A program made the translations under genes and the position numbers. A stretch of DNA of 42,754 nt, taken from positions 689,007 through 731,760 of the forward strand of contig BFEA01000344.1 in assembly GCA_003427395.1 (NCBI GenBank), in the 5' to 3' direction. Within the stretch, counting starts at the first letter, position 1. Each line of letters opens with the position of its first letter. Below, piece after piece: positions 32,298 to 41,686 of the stretch. Below the pieces are notes generated by a model. The model did no database searches, was not told where the DNA came from, and saw nothing but the letters and a program-made list of their open reading frames with translations. The stretch comes from Chara braunii (lineage: Eukaryota > Streptophyta > Charophyceae > Charales > Characeae).

Positions 32298-33465
32298 GTC
32301 AGGTATAGGACTATAACCTAGGTTTAGTCTGTGCATTAAAAATATGGAGGCACTACAAGCATTGTATGGAAAAAAACCTGCGTGAATCAGAGCAACCAAA
32401 TCAGCTGATCTGGATTTGCGCTTCCTGAATGTGAACGGTTTGGCCACAGCGGATGCACAAAAACGACGCTCTATCCTAGAACAACTTAGGGGGGTAGGAG
32501 GGAAGACCTGGTCAGATTTAGTGTATATACAAGAGACACATCTTACTGAGTCCCCAACTCACATGCGGGCCCATAAATTGATATGGCCTTTCCAAAAATT
32601 ATGTTCTCACTCCCCACGCAGTCGATCATCAGGGGTGGCCATTTAGATTCCTTCAGAGTCCAAAGCAGAGATAATACACTGGACAACTGATCAAAAACAG
32701 GGTAGATAGGTGTCGACATTAATTATGCTGGAATTGGGAGTACTCTGTCTGATCAATATTTATGCGCCCAATGAGGGGGAAGATATGAGCCGATTCTTTG
32801 AGGTCTTTCGTACACAAATCCCAACCGAGATCCCAATGATTATGGCAGGGGACTTCAATGCAGCCCCAGATAGATGGATGGATAGATGGAGAATACCTCC
32901 CCCCTGCCCAACATATATAAAAGAGGACGAGCAATTCATTCAAAGGTTATGTCCTGACGAGCATCTATTTGACACTTATCTTAGGAACTTCCCACAAAAA
33001 CGTTTATATACATGTATTCGCAACAATGGACATTGCATCAATCCAAATCTCGGATTGATTTAATTTTGATATCTGAGGACTTAAACCATGCCCTACAAGG
33101 GGCAGCGATCTTTCCTCAGAGTCCTTGGTCTGGGGCAGACCATAAGATGTGCGCAACTCTTCTTACTTTCAAAAAAAAGTCCGATCACGGGAGAGGTTTT
33201 TATAAGTTGAATGTCGCTCTCCTATCTCAATCCCGATTCAAGCATTATATTGGTGACGTATGGAAATTTTGGCACTCTACCAAAGAAGTTCAGGAGTCAT
33301 TGGCTTGGTTTAACAATGGGTTGACCTTTATAGCCAAAAAATGCAATGAATATTCAAAATTGCTTGCAAAGCAAAAATATTCTCAAGAAATGAACATTCA
33401 AGAATAAATTATTTATCATGAACAACAATGTTACAACATCATCGACCAAACTTGGTCTTGAACTT

Positions 33466-33789
33466 CCATTTCGTCAAAATAGACATCTTTTATTTTTTGA
33501 ACGAAATTGAAACCGAGTTTTTTGACCGAAAACTCATCAAAATTTGTTGTTCCTGAGGGTACAAACGCTGGACCCNCTGGCTGTACATGGACCTAGCTTG
33601 AGACCAGGTATATCCAGGCAGGACTGCTTGGGTGTACCTGGTCTCAAGTTAGGTTCATGTACAACCAAGGGGTCCAACGTTTTAAAAACACAGGACCCTC
33701 AGGAACAATAAATTCTGACGAGTTTTCGGCCAAAAAACTCGGTTTCAATTTCATTCAAAAAATAAAAAATGTCAATTTTGACGAAATGG
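33466..33789. mobile_element. Fold-back element FB, copy 1, inside LINE C ORF2
   Basis: The two halves are inverse copies: CCATTTCGTCAAAATAGACA at the left and the inverse of it at the right, then GAACGAAATTGAAAC, CCGAAAACTC, GTTCCTGAGGGT and GAGACCAGGTA toward the centre. The centre lies near 33626 (GGCAGGACTGCTTGG). No protein. Related to the elements at 38179 and 39514. Target duplication not resolved. Confidence 0.9.
33576..33576. other. Undetermined base (N)
   Basis: The only N in the window, in the left arm of the fold-back, where sequencing and assembly are difficult. Confidence 0.99.
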
Positions 33790-35967
33790 TCGTTCTTGGA
33801 TCAAATCGATATACAGCATGTCAAATCACAACTCCTAACCTTTGCACAACACCGTTGGCAAGGGTATCTAGTACTTGACAAACTCACAAGACATCAGGCC
33901 GAAGGTCAGATGGACACTACTTTCTTTGCAACGGCAAAGATACGAGCTAGACGTAATAATATATAAGTTTTATATAATCCACTTAAAGCATCAACATTTA
34001 TATCTACCACATCAGCTAATAGCTTGAAAGTAACTTATAAATTCTTTCATGAGTTGTTCTCCTCATCTAAACAACCAGACTGAGAGGAAGAGGACGATAG
34101 GGCAATGGCGGACTTCCTCACACCTCTTACACAGTGTCTGACAGATGAACAAAGACTCCACTTGGATAAACCTATAACAAATGATGAAATTTGGAAGACC
34201 CTTATGCAAATAGAGGAAGATAAAACCTCTGAGATTGACAGTCTCCCCAAAGAATTTTGAAAAAGCATGTGGCCCACATTCTCCTCTAATCTTATGAAAT
34301 TTTATGAACATGTGAGTGCATCAGGTGAAATGAGTGATTTAGGAGGGCAAGGGGTACTTACTCTTCCTTACAAAAAGGGTGATAAAACAAATATACGTAA
34401 TTATCGCCCAATAACTTTTCTGACAGTAGTTTATAAAATGATTGCGAAGACTATTGCAAATAGGATTATCCCGGTTATGACATATATTATCCACCCCTCC
34501 CAAATAGGATTCATCCAAGGGCGTCATATCCAAGATAACGTGCTATTAGTCAATGAAACGATTAGGTTTGCTCGGTAATCTAAGAGTAATGCAACCTTTG
34601 CTTTTATTAATTTCGAAGAAACGTACGATCACGTGGATTGACGATTCTTAGATGCATGTCTAAAAAAACTTAATTTTGAGCCAGTATTCCGCCAATGGGT
34701 GTAAATCTTGCATCGCAATGCAACAACTCATATACAAATCAATGGTCTCCTTGCTCCACAAATTATGTTTCAAAGGTCAATTAGATAAGGGGAACCTCTC
34801 GCCCCCTTCCTTTTCCTCATTATAATGGAAGCATTATGGGCTAACCTCAGAGTTAACAAGAATATAGCTTGTTTACGTATAATAGGTATTCGTGAGGAAT
34901 TTATTCCCATAACCTCTATGTTTGCAGATGACCTCACACTAATGGTAGAGGCTTCAGTTTCAAACATGGAGGAAATTAAGAAATTAATGGACAAATTTTC
35001 ATAGGTGTCTGACATGGTGGTCAACTGGGAAGTAAGACACAGGGATGGTTGATGCATTCCTAAAAAGATCGTCCACCAGAACAACCTATAATTAAGTGGA
35101 TGCCGCTAGAAACCCCCATTCGTATCCTAGGTGTTTCCATTCCAGTACAAGGAAAGCCAGTAACTAATGATGAGTGAATCTCCAAACCATCCCTGGATAA
35201 GATGAGTCAATGAAAACACCAACATGCATCACTATTTGGCAGAACACTCATAATCAACAATGTAATACTAGCTTCAATTTGGTACAAGTCAACACTCTGG
35301 TAACTGAGTAAAAAATCCGCCAAAGAAATCAAAAGACAACTTACCTCCTTCATATGGAGAGGCGACCATGAGCTAGCTCATTTCATTCCAAGAGTAGCAT
35401 GACACACATTAATTCAACCTGAATCCAAAGGAGGACTAGGCATTTTGGATCTATCTTTGCAGAATCAGGCCTTGGCCATACAATGGATCAAACACTTTGT
35501 TCTTACCACAGACCTCCCATGGAGAGAACTAACACTTGAGGAAGTTCGACGTTTGGTACTTCAGATCACCAAAGACATCCATCCTCTCTCTTGGGTTGAG
35601 GACCGGTTTTGAAGGATTCCGAGAACACACTCTCATGCTCAGGCATTGGGGGATCGTGGGGCTGCTCGAAGGGTTCTAGCCCTAGATGATTTATGGGTCA
35701 CTTTACTACGCACTTGGCACCAACTACCCTTACTAGACAGACCTTTCCCTACCCGATATAAGGAGGTACTGCGCTAACCAATTTTTGGTAACAGGTGGAT
35801 GATGGATAGGAAGGGGGGGGTGTACATCAGCTCAGATCCTCCTTGGGCAACCTGGGTTAAAATGAAATCACGAGGATAAAAGACGTATGGGACCCAACCA
35901 AGAAGGACTGTAAATTAGCTGAGCAACTTTGAAAGGAGTTAAGATATGCTCATCACTTACAAGATAA

Positions 35968-36560
35968 TTGACATTTCGTTAAAACTGACATTTTTTTCTG
36001 AAGTCACGAAATGGAGCGTACCAAAAAACCTAGGCTATTAGAGTGGCCCGGGTCCACTTGCCCGACCGGGCCAAAAATATATAAAAAACAAAAAATATAT
36101 ATATATATTTTTTCATTTAAATTTTTATTTTAAATTCGATAAAGAATTTCGATGTGACCCTAAGGCAATTCAGTTTATTTTTCTGCATAACATAGTTGTT
36201 TTTTCGGATTTTTTGGAGTTTTTTATTTTTTGTTTTTGGCCGGGACCTTCTTTGGTCCTTGCACGGCAGGGCCACCAAGGAAAATAGGGTGATCCGGGCG
36301 GCCCGACTGGTAGTCTAGCAAAAAACAAAAAATTTTAGTATTTTTTTGTCCCCATGACGTTGGATGATCAGATCATCGGGTGTCGTGGCGACTCCCGATG
36401 ATCTGACCATTGGATGTATGTTAACAGTACTTTACGTTGAGGTACATCAGATGGACAAAGTGAGATAACCAGTTTTTTCACCAGATGAACAATGAAATTT
36501 TGATTAAGTCCACTTTCGTGAATTCAAGAACACAAGTCAGTTTTAACGAAATGTCAATTG
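35968..36560. mobile_element. 593-bp inverted-repeat DNA element inserted in LINE C
   Basis: Ends TTGACATTTCGTTAAAACTG at the left and its inverse at the right, about 22 bp. GATAA occurs just outside both ends (35963-35967 and 36561-36565), and removing the element plus one GATAA restores the LINE reading LQDNLDQII that aligns with LINE B. The interior has AT repeats near 36095, GGGCC-rich patches and an inner palindrome centred near 36386 (GATCATCGGG/CCCGATGATC). No transposase. Confidence 0.88.
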
Positions 36561-37000
36561 GATAACTTAGATCAGATTATTTTCTCCATACCGTTGTCCT
36601 GGGCGATAACACTTAAGAAGGGACCTACTCTTGTGGAGTCGAATCCGGTAGTGGCTCATCATCCGGATGGGTCTTGGTCTATCGGGAACATAATGTATGT
36701 TCTGCTAGATGGGGCCACAATAAATCTCTTTTGGATGCATGAGAATCACTGCCTCTCACGTTCTCAATCAGATAGTCTGGAATTCTTTCCCATCACGGCA
36801 CTCTATCGGATTAGGGTTCTAAGGGATTCATCCATACAGCAATGGAGGGCCTATAATCCCTAGATGCCGGCTTCAGGGTGCAGAGGTTCACCCCCCCTTC
36901 CAATAAGCCTGCTTAGTCAATCCTCTGGATCGCAGGGCAATCAACGCTGGCAGGAACTTCCCATGTTTTTTCTGATGTATTCCAAATTCAGTTTGTACAT

Positions 37001-37170
37001 GGGATGCTGGACCCGTTTTCCAGCAGGTGATGCTCCCCACCAATAGATGGAGCCTCTCCCCAGGCTGTCTCTTATACACATCTAGATGTGTATAAGAGAC
37101 AGGGTGTCTGCTCGTACCAGCACCTCCAACACCGGGGGGACGGTTAAAAAAAAAAAAAAAAAAAAAAAAA
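37001..37170 (+). other. 3' tail and poly(A) of LINE C
   Basis: GGGATGCTGGACCCGTTTTC starts at 37001, with hairpin GCTGGA-CCCGTTT-TCCAGC, GATGCTCCCCACCAATAGAT, then the adapter (37065-37102), then GTGTCTGCTCGTACCAGCAC and 25 A residues. The order agrees with the other tails apart from a few bases replaced by the adapter. Confidence 0.85.
37065..37102. other. Sequencing artefact: mate-pair junction adapter (Tn5 mosaic ends)
   Basis: CTGTCTCTTATACACATCT (37065-37083) followed at once by its reverse complement AGATGTGTATAAGAGACAG (37084-37102). These are two 19-bp Tn5 mosaic ends back to back, exactly the circularisation junction of transposase-based mate-pair libraries. It is not biological sequence of this locus, and the join across it may be chimeric. 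Confidence 0.97.
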
Positions 37171-37334
37171 GGAAAAGTAACAGGTCGTAGAGTTATGGGT
37201 ACAATGGAATATTGGTTATATATTGGCTAAATATATGCCCTTATCTGATCCTAGGGTGCCTGGTAGCACAAGTCTCTATTTCTAAGGGAGAGTTTAGGGT
37301 TGGAATGTTTGTAGTAATTCAGAGTACTATGTTG

Positions 37335-37945
37335 CTGCAGCAACTCTGCCAACTCACGACTGGGAGAGGGAAGCATTTTTAGAGGGGTTCAGGGTGGAAC
37401 TCGCGGAACTACTGGCAGCGGTGCCTCTTGGACCAGTGAGAGAGTGACAAGAGACAGTGAGAACGCTACCGGTCAGGTGATCAGAGTGCCCCAACTTGAG
37501 CCGTATCCATTGGGTGCGTGGTAGGAAACCCGCCTTGGCAGCTCAGGCTCCTTACAGTGTTTTGGACAGTGAGGAAGACAGGGTAGCCCTGAGAGAGACG
37601 AGGGAATCGTTGTAACTTGTAGGTGAGGAGTTCATCTGGTATGTGCGTAGTTATTCTGAGAAGGTTGCCGCAGCATCTAAGGACTGAGAGAGGGAAGTAA
37701 TTTCAGAGTGGCTCAGGGTGAAACTAGCGGAACTACTAGCAGTGGTGTCACTTTGCGCAGTGAGAGCATGACAAGGGGCAGTGAGAACGCTACTGGTCTG
37801 GAGATAAGAGAGACCGGGTGAAGAGAAAACTTGAGTTGTATCCATTGGATGCGTGGTGGGAAACCCGCTCAGGCTCTTTACAGTGTTTTGGACAATGAGG
37901 ACGAGAGGGTAACCCTGATAGAGATGCAGGGATTACTCTGCTTCG
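37335..37945. repeat. 330-bp repeat block, two copies
   Basis: GTATCCATTGGRTGCGTGGT occurs at 37503 and 37838, inside units that share CTACTRGCAGYGGTG, GAGAACGCTAC, CAGGCTC and TTACAGTGTTTTGGACA. The same unit occurs three times at 39.94-40.87 kb. Confidence 0.88.
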
Positions 37946-38067
37946 AGAGCTTGTAATAGTAGGTTTGGTTGATTGTAGGCAGCTTATCCTAGTATTGGAA
38001 TTTTTTCTGTTTCATTAGGTTAGTTCCTCCCTTTCTTTGCCTTTTGGAAGGTAGCTGTGTGGTTATA

Positions 38068-38160
38068 GGGGACGCTGGACCCAGTTTCCAGCAGAGCCTA
38101 CGCTGGGTATTGGCCCCAGTATGTTACCGCGGTTCGAATTGTGAGGTCCCCGGCCTCAAC
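38068..38160 (+). repeat. Partial LINE tail plus GAATTGTGAGGTCC block
   Basis: GGACGCTGGACCCAGTTTCC (38069 on) keeps the tail hairpin but has no poly(A). It is followed by GGTTCGAATTGTGAGGTCCC and CGGCCTC, then TTTTGCAATATATA; the same string (GAATTGTGAGGTCCCCGGCC) recurs at 41,023 after the second 330-bp block. Confidence 0.75.
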
Positions 38161-38178
38161 TACGACTTTTGCAATATA

Positions 38179-38458
38179 TAACAGCCATTCGTCAAAACGG
38201 ACGTATTATATTTTTTGAACGAAATTAAAATTGAGTTTTTGGGCCAAAATCTGGTCCAAATTTTTGGCTCCTGGGGGTCCGGTGTTCCTAGAACGCTGGA
38301 CCCCCTAGATGTATCTGGTCGCAGCTTGAGACTAGATACATCTAGGGGGTCCGCTGGACCCTCAGGAGCCAAACATTTGGACCGAATTTCGCCCCGAAAA
38401 CTCAATTTTAATTTCGTTCAAAAAATATAATATGTCCGTTTTGACAAAATGGCTGTTA
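38179..38458. mobile_element. Fold-back element FB, copy 2
   Basis: TAACAGCC at the left and GGCTGTTA at the right, then inverse arms with GTCAAAACGGAC, GAACGAAATTAAAATTGAG, TCCTGGGGGTCC/GGACCCTCAGGA and GACTAGATACATCTAGGGGG about the centre near 38318. Shares arm words with copies 1 and 3. No protein. Confidence 0.9.
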
Positions 38459-38660
38459 CATAAGCCATCTTAAAAAAAAAAAGAAAGTGGTGAGATGCAC
38501 CTTGCCACTCCCGGTGGGAAGATGCACTCATACTTTTTTCATTTCGACAGTGGTGTGTGCGAACCTGATGGGGGCGGATACACCCAGCTGGGCCAAGGTA
38601 TCCCCTAATCAAGCCGACACATGTCATACAACTGTCATTGACGGCAAAAATAGGCCATAA

Positions 38661-38915
38661 GGGGGGAGGGACCGGTAAGCGTTCGGTAGCGCCCGGTAGC
38701 GCTAGGGCAGCGCTAATTTGTTTTCGAATCTAGCGGAGTCCTAGTGCTCCACGGGCGGCTGACGCTTGCCGGGAAAGCACACTAGTCGAAGTCCTGTGGC
38801 CACGCAGTATGGAAAGACTGGTGTCTAGACTGGAAGAAGACATAGCTGAGCTATGTCTTTGGTTGCTCATATCCAAACCTCTCCTTGAGTGGAGAGGGAG
38901 TGCCTTTGCACTCAA
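38661..38915 (+). repeat. Hairpin-rich repeat (structured RNA-like), copy 2
   Basis: Begins GGGGGGAGGGACCGGTAAGC; CCGGTAAGCGT near 38672 can pair with ACGCTTGCCGG near 38762. AGCGCTA/AGCGCTAA words follow. Three hairpins: HP1 38837-38859 (AAGACATAGC-TGA-GCTATGTCTT), HP2 38878-38897 (CCTCTCC-TTGAGT-GGAGAGG) and HP3 38898-38913 (GAGTGC-CTTT-GCACTC). ACCGGTA to HP1 is about 166 bases, against about 151 in copy 1. No protein. Confidence 0.65.
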
Positions 38916-39513
38916 GGATAAGGGCCCCAGGCGACTTCCTCCTCTGTCCCACCTCTCACTTCACTAAGTTTCTATCCCTGGAAAATACCGAAACATTTTC
39001 TCTTCAAACCCTAATATTGGTGGTTGCAAATCATGTTGACTACTCATGCCCGCGAAAGAACCGATGGGAGCGGCGGACCAAGACCTACAAGTGCAAGTAC
39101 TGGCAGAATGATCCGGGACCGTGTCGCGGCGGCAGTGAGAGAGCCTGCAGCAATGGCTGGAGCGCGCTGGAAGATTTCAGAACAGGAGTGCCAATCTCGG
39201 CATGGGATCTCATGGAAGATCTGGAGCTTTGAGGCTCTGCTTTTGGTGCTGGTTATACATATGCATTCATTGGCTTTCCTATTCTTATGCTTAGTATCTG
39301 GCCGTGTCCATTGCTCATGGGCATTTAGATCTCCTGGTATCATGCATCTGCTGGACATAGTTTGTTAGATTCACGGGCTTTGTGGTTTCTTAGGCTGATA
39401 GAAACCCTGTTTCCTCTGTCGTATTTTAGGGTAACGATTGAGGTTGCTGTCGCTTGAATTTCCTGGGCAGTAAAGTTCTCCCCTGGGGTTGATACGTATA
39501 TTCCCTACAAAGA
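38916..39513. other. Unassigned stretch
   Basis: Two overlapping plus-strand frames of about 115 codons and one minus-strand frame, none recognisable. No repeat found. Confidence 0.4.
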
Positions 39514-39818
39514 CCATTTCGTCAAAATGGACATTTTTTATTTTTTGAACGAAATTGAAACTGACTTTTTTGGCCGAAAATTCGTCAAAATTGGTTGTTC
39601 CTGAGGGTCCAGGTACCCCCTGGCTGTACATGGACCTAGCTTGAGACCAGGCACCTCCAGGCAGGACTGCCTGGAGGTACCTGGTCTCAAGCTAGGCCCA
39701 TGTACAGCCAGAGGGTTCAGCATTTGTAAAACGTTGGACCCTCAGGAACAACAAATTTTGACGAGTTTTCGGGTTTCAATTTGTTCAAAGATAAAAGAAG
39801 TCCATTTTGATGAAAGGA
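39514..39818. mobile_element. Fold-back element FB, copy 3
   Basis: Left arm CCATTTCGTCAAAATGGACA, right arm its inverse. Near-perfect central palindrome CTCCAGGCAG-GA-CTGCCTGGAG, flanked by GAGACCAGG and GTACATGG words in inverse. More than 40 bp around the centre are almost perfectly inverted. Confidence 0.9.
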
Positions 39819-39939
39819 CAGTTCTATAGTGTTTCGTACTTAGAAACATGTAATGTAATGGACACAGTAATGAGTCATAGTAGTATGATCATGCAGTAAG
39901 CTGGTTAAATATGTGTTAGCAGATGCCACGATCGATTAA

Positions 39940-40870
39940 CGTTGCCGCAGCAGCCTAAAAATGAGAGACTGAGGAAGTAATTCTTGAGTGGGTCAGGCCC
40001 ATCAGAGTAAAACTTATGGAGCCACCAGCAGCGGTGCTACCTTGAGCAGTGACAGTGGGACAAGGGGCAGTGGGAAAGCTACTGGTAGGCAGGAAAGAGA
40101 GAACCGGTGAAGAGCAAACTTGAGGTGTATCACTGTATCCATTGGGTGCGTGGTGGGAAACCCCTCTCGGCAGCTCAGGCTCTTTACAGTGTAACAGTTG
40201 TGGACAGTGAGGATGAAAAGGTTGCCCTGATAGAGCTGAGGGAATCGTGATGGATGAGAAATTTAGTTGATATGCCTGCAGTTGCTTTGAGAAGGTCGCG
40301 GTAGTAGTTCACAAATAGAAGAGGGAAGTAACTTGGAGTAGTTCAGGACGAAAGTCACGGAGCCACTAGTAGCGGTGCCACCTGGAGCAGTGAGAGTGGG
40401 TAAAGGGGCAGTGGGAACGCTACTGGTACAGAGGAAAGAGAGAACCGGTGAAGAGCAAACTTGAGGTGTATCCATTGGGTGCGTGGTGGGAAACCCGTCT
40501 TGGCAGCTCAGGCTCTTTACAGTGCTTTGGGCAGTAAGGATGAGAAGCTTGCCCTGATAGAATTGAGGGAACCATTGTGGGTGACGAATGTAGTTGATAG
40601 GTCCGCAACTGTTCTGAGAAGGCTCTTGCCCAAATTCATCAACAGAAGAGGGAAGTAATTTAGAGTAGCTCAGAGTGAAGTCCACGAAACTACTAGTAGC
40701 GGTGCCACCTTGAACAGTGGGAGTGTGACGAGGGGCAGTGGGAACGCTACTGGCTGGGAGGAAAGAGAGAACTGGTGAAAAGCAGACTTGAGGTGTATCC
40801 ATTGGGTGTGCGGTGAGAAACCCGTCTTGGCAGCTCAGGCTCTTCACAGTGTTTCAGACACAGTCACTGA
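39940..40870. repeat. 330-bp repeat block, three copies
   Basis: GTATCC-ATTGGGTG sites at 40135, 40468 and 40795 give periods of 333 and 327 bp. A minus-strand frame of 195 codons (40847-40263) stays open through nearly two units and reads as a Ser/Thr/Pro-rich repeat (MDTPQVCSSPVLSF, TAPGGTATS). No known domain; it may be only a by-product of the tandem DNA. Confidence 0.85.
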
Positions 40871-40979
40871 GAGATGAGGGGATCACTCTGCTCCTAGGGT
40901 CTATAGTAGTAGATTTGGTTGGTAGTGGACACTGGACAGTAATTCTGTTTCCGAATTTATTTTATTTTGCTAGTTTAGA

Positions 40980-41060
40980 CTAAGCTAACCCGGCTGATGC
41001 TGCCAGGATAACTCCGGGTTGAATTGTGAGGTCCCCGGCCTCGTCAATTGAATTTTGCAG
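40980..41060. repeat. GAATTGTGAGGTCC block, second copy
   Basis: GAATTGTGAGGTCCCCGGCC then TC, CAATTGAATTTTGCAGTATA, matching 38128-38180. Supports the view that 37.3-38.18 and 39.94-41.06 kb are two copies of one larger repeat. Confidence 0.75.
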
Positions 41061-41166
41061 TATATGAGTTTTTCTTGTTAAAAAAAAAGAAGATAAAAAG
41101 GCCATTATTTTGCAATTCCATTTTCTATCCATAGCGCATGGATGACCCGGATTTATGCGTGTCATC

Positions 41167-41194
41167 CATTATTATTATTATTATTATTATTATT
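41167..41194. repeat. ATT microsatellite
   Basis: About nine ATT units. Confidence 0.95.
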
Positions 41195-41611
41195 TGTCAA
41201 AGCCTAATTCTTTAAGCCGGAAAGGTTTTGGGGTTGGCCATTCTCCTGTGAGAAGCAGACATATTATTTGGACGGTACATATTGTGGACCAATCCAAAAA
41301 CACCGAAATCTGTGATTTTGGAAAAATTAATGCCAAAAGAAGCAAACTTAAGGTGCTTTCCATTCCGAGAAACGTACAGTCAAAAGATCTCAAGTCTTCG
41401 ACGGCATCTGGCACGTTGCCCAAACGAGGGGAAAATTGGTAGATAAGGCCCATGCAAAAACCTTTCTGGTTTTGTAGGCCCGAACATTTCCCGTTTGGCA
41501 AGAAGGGCCCACGGGCCATACAAAATAACACAGAGCTTCATTCAGCCTTGTAAGGGGGAGAGATACGAGCCCCCTCCCCTAGTAGACCTCCAGCTCGGCT
41601 CCAGTCTATTG
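41195..41611. other. Unassigned stretch
   Basis: Nothing recognised. Confidence 0.4.
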
Positions 41612-41656
41612 ATGGGGACACTGGGGAGCAGCACCTGCAGGAAACCAGGTCCAGCT
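41612..41656 (-). repeat. Fragment of the shared LINE 3' tail, minus strand
   Basis: Read in reverse complement: AGCTGGACCTGGTTTCCTGC, AGGTGCTGCTCCCC. No poly(T) is attached, so it is a truncated or decayed copy. Confidence 0.75.
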
Positions 41657-41686
41657 AATGGGCCCCAACAGGCCAAAGTCTAACCA

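Larger units (their letters stand above)
32344..36866 (+). pseudogene. ORF2 of LINE C: endonuclease-reverse transcriptase, decayed and interrupted
   Basis: ATG 32344 (MEALQALYGKKPA). Endonuclease: LDLRFLNVNGL at 32411, VYIQETHL near 32521, NIYAPNEGEDMSRFF near 32755, IMAGDFNAAPDRW near 32839; a frame change near 33005; then SRIDLILISEDL near 33048 and ADHKMC near 33136. The fold-back at 33466-33789 splits the linker. RT: YRPITFLTVVYKMI near 34403, IHPSQIGFIQGRHIQDN near 34490, NFEETYDHVD near 34609, PFLFLIIMEALW near 34805 and MFADDLTLMVEA (FADD at 34921-34932). Later: SIWYKSTLW near 35275 and IQPESKGGLGILD near 35413. A 593-bp element sits at 35968-36560, after which LDQIIFSIPLSW resumes. 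Stops align mostly with Trp or Gln of LINE B. Dead copy. Confidence 0.9.
31751..37170 (+). mobile_element. LINE C: interrupted non-LTR retrotransposon
   Basis: Starts directly after the poly(A) of element E and ends at its own poly(A) (37146-37170). It is homologous to LINE B throughout, roughly half identical at protein level by eye. Two inverted-repeat elements have inserted into ORF2 (33466-33789; 35968-36560). The C-terminal zinc-finger region seen in LINE B is missing between the GSW/YRIRV segment and the 3' UTR. The 3' tail contains an adapter sequence (37065-37102), so that end is uncertain. Confidence 0.88.

Noticed and set aside
17811-36866. A variant genetic code with TGA read as Trp
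   Set aside because: TAG also replaces Trp twice and TAG/TAA replace Gln, and frameshifts are present, so decay by transitions explains the data better. Kept as a test under findings only.
37065-37102. A genuine Tn5-like insertion
   Set aside because: The two 19-bp mosaic ends are directly abutted with nothing between them, and the host is eukaryotic; this is the library adapter.
28407-38915. Hammerhead ribozyme or known snRNA in the hairpin repeat
   Set aside because: No CTGATGA..GAA core, no clear Sm site and no match to U1, U2, U5 or U12 as I remember them.
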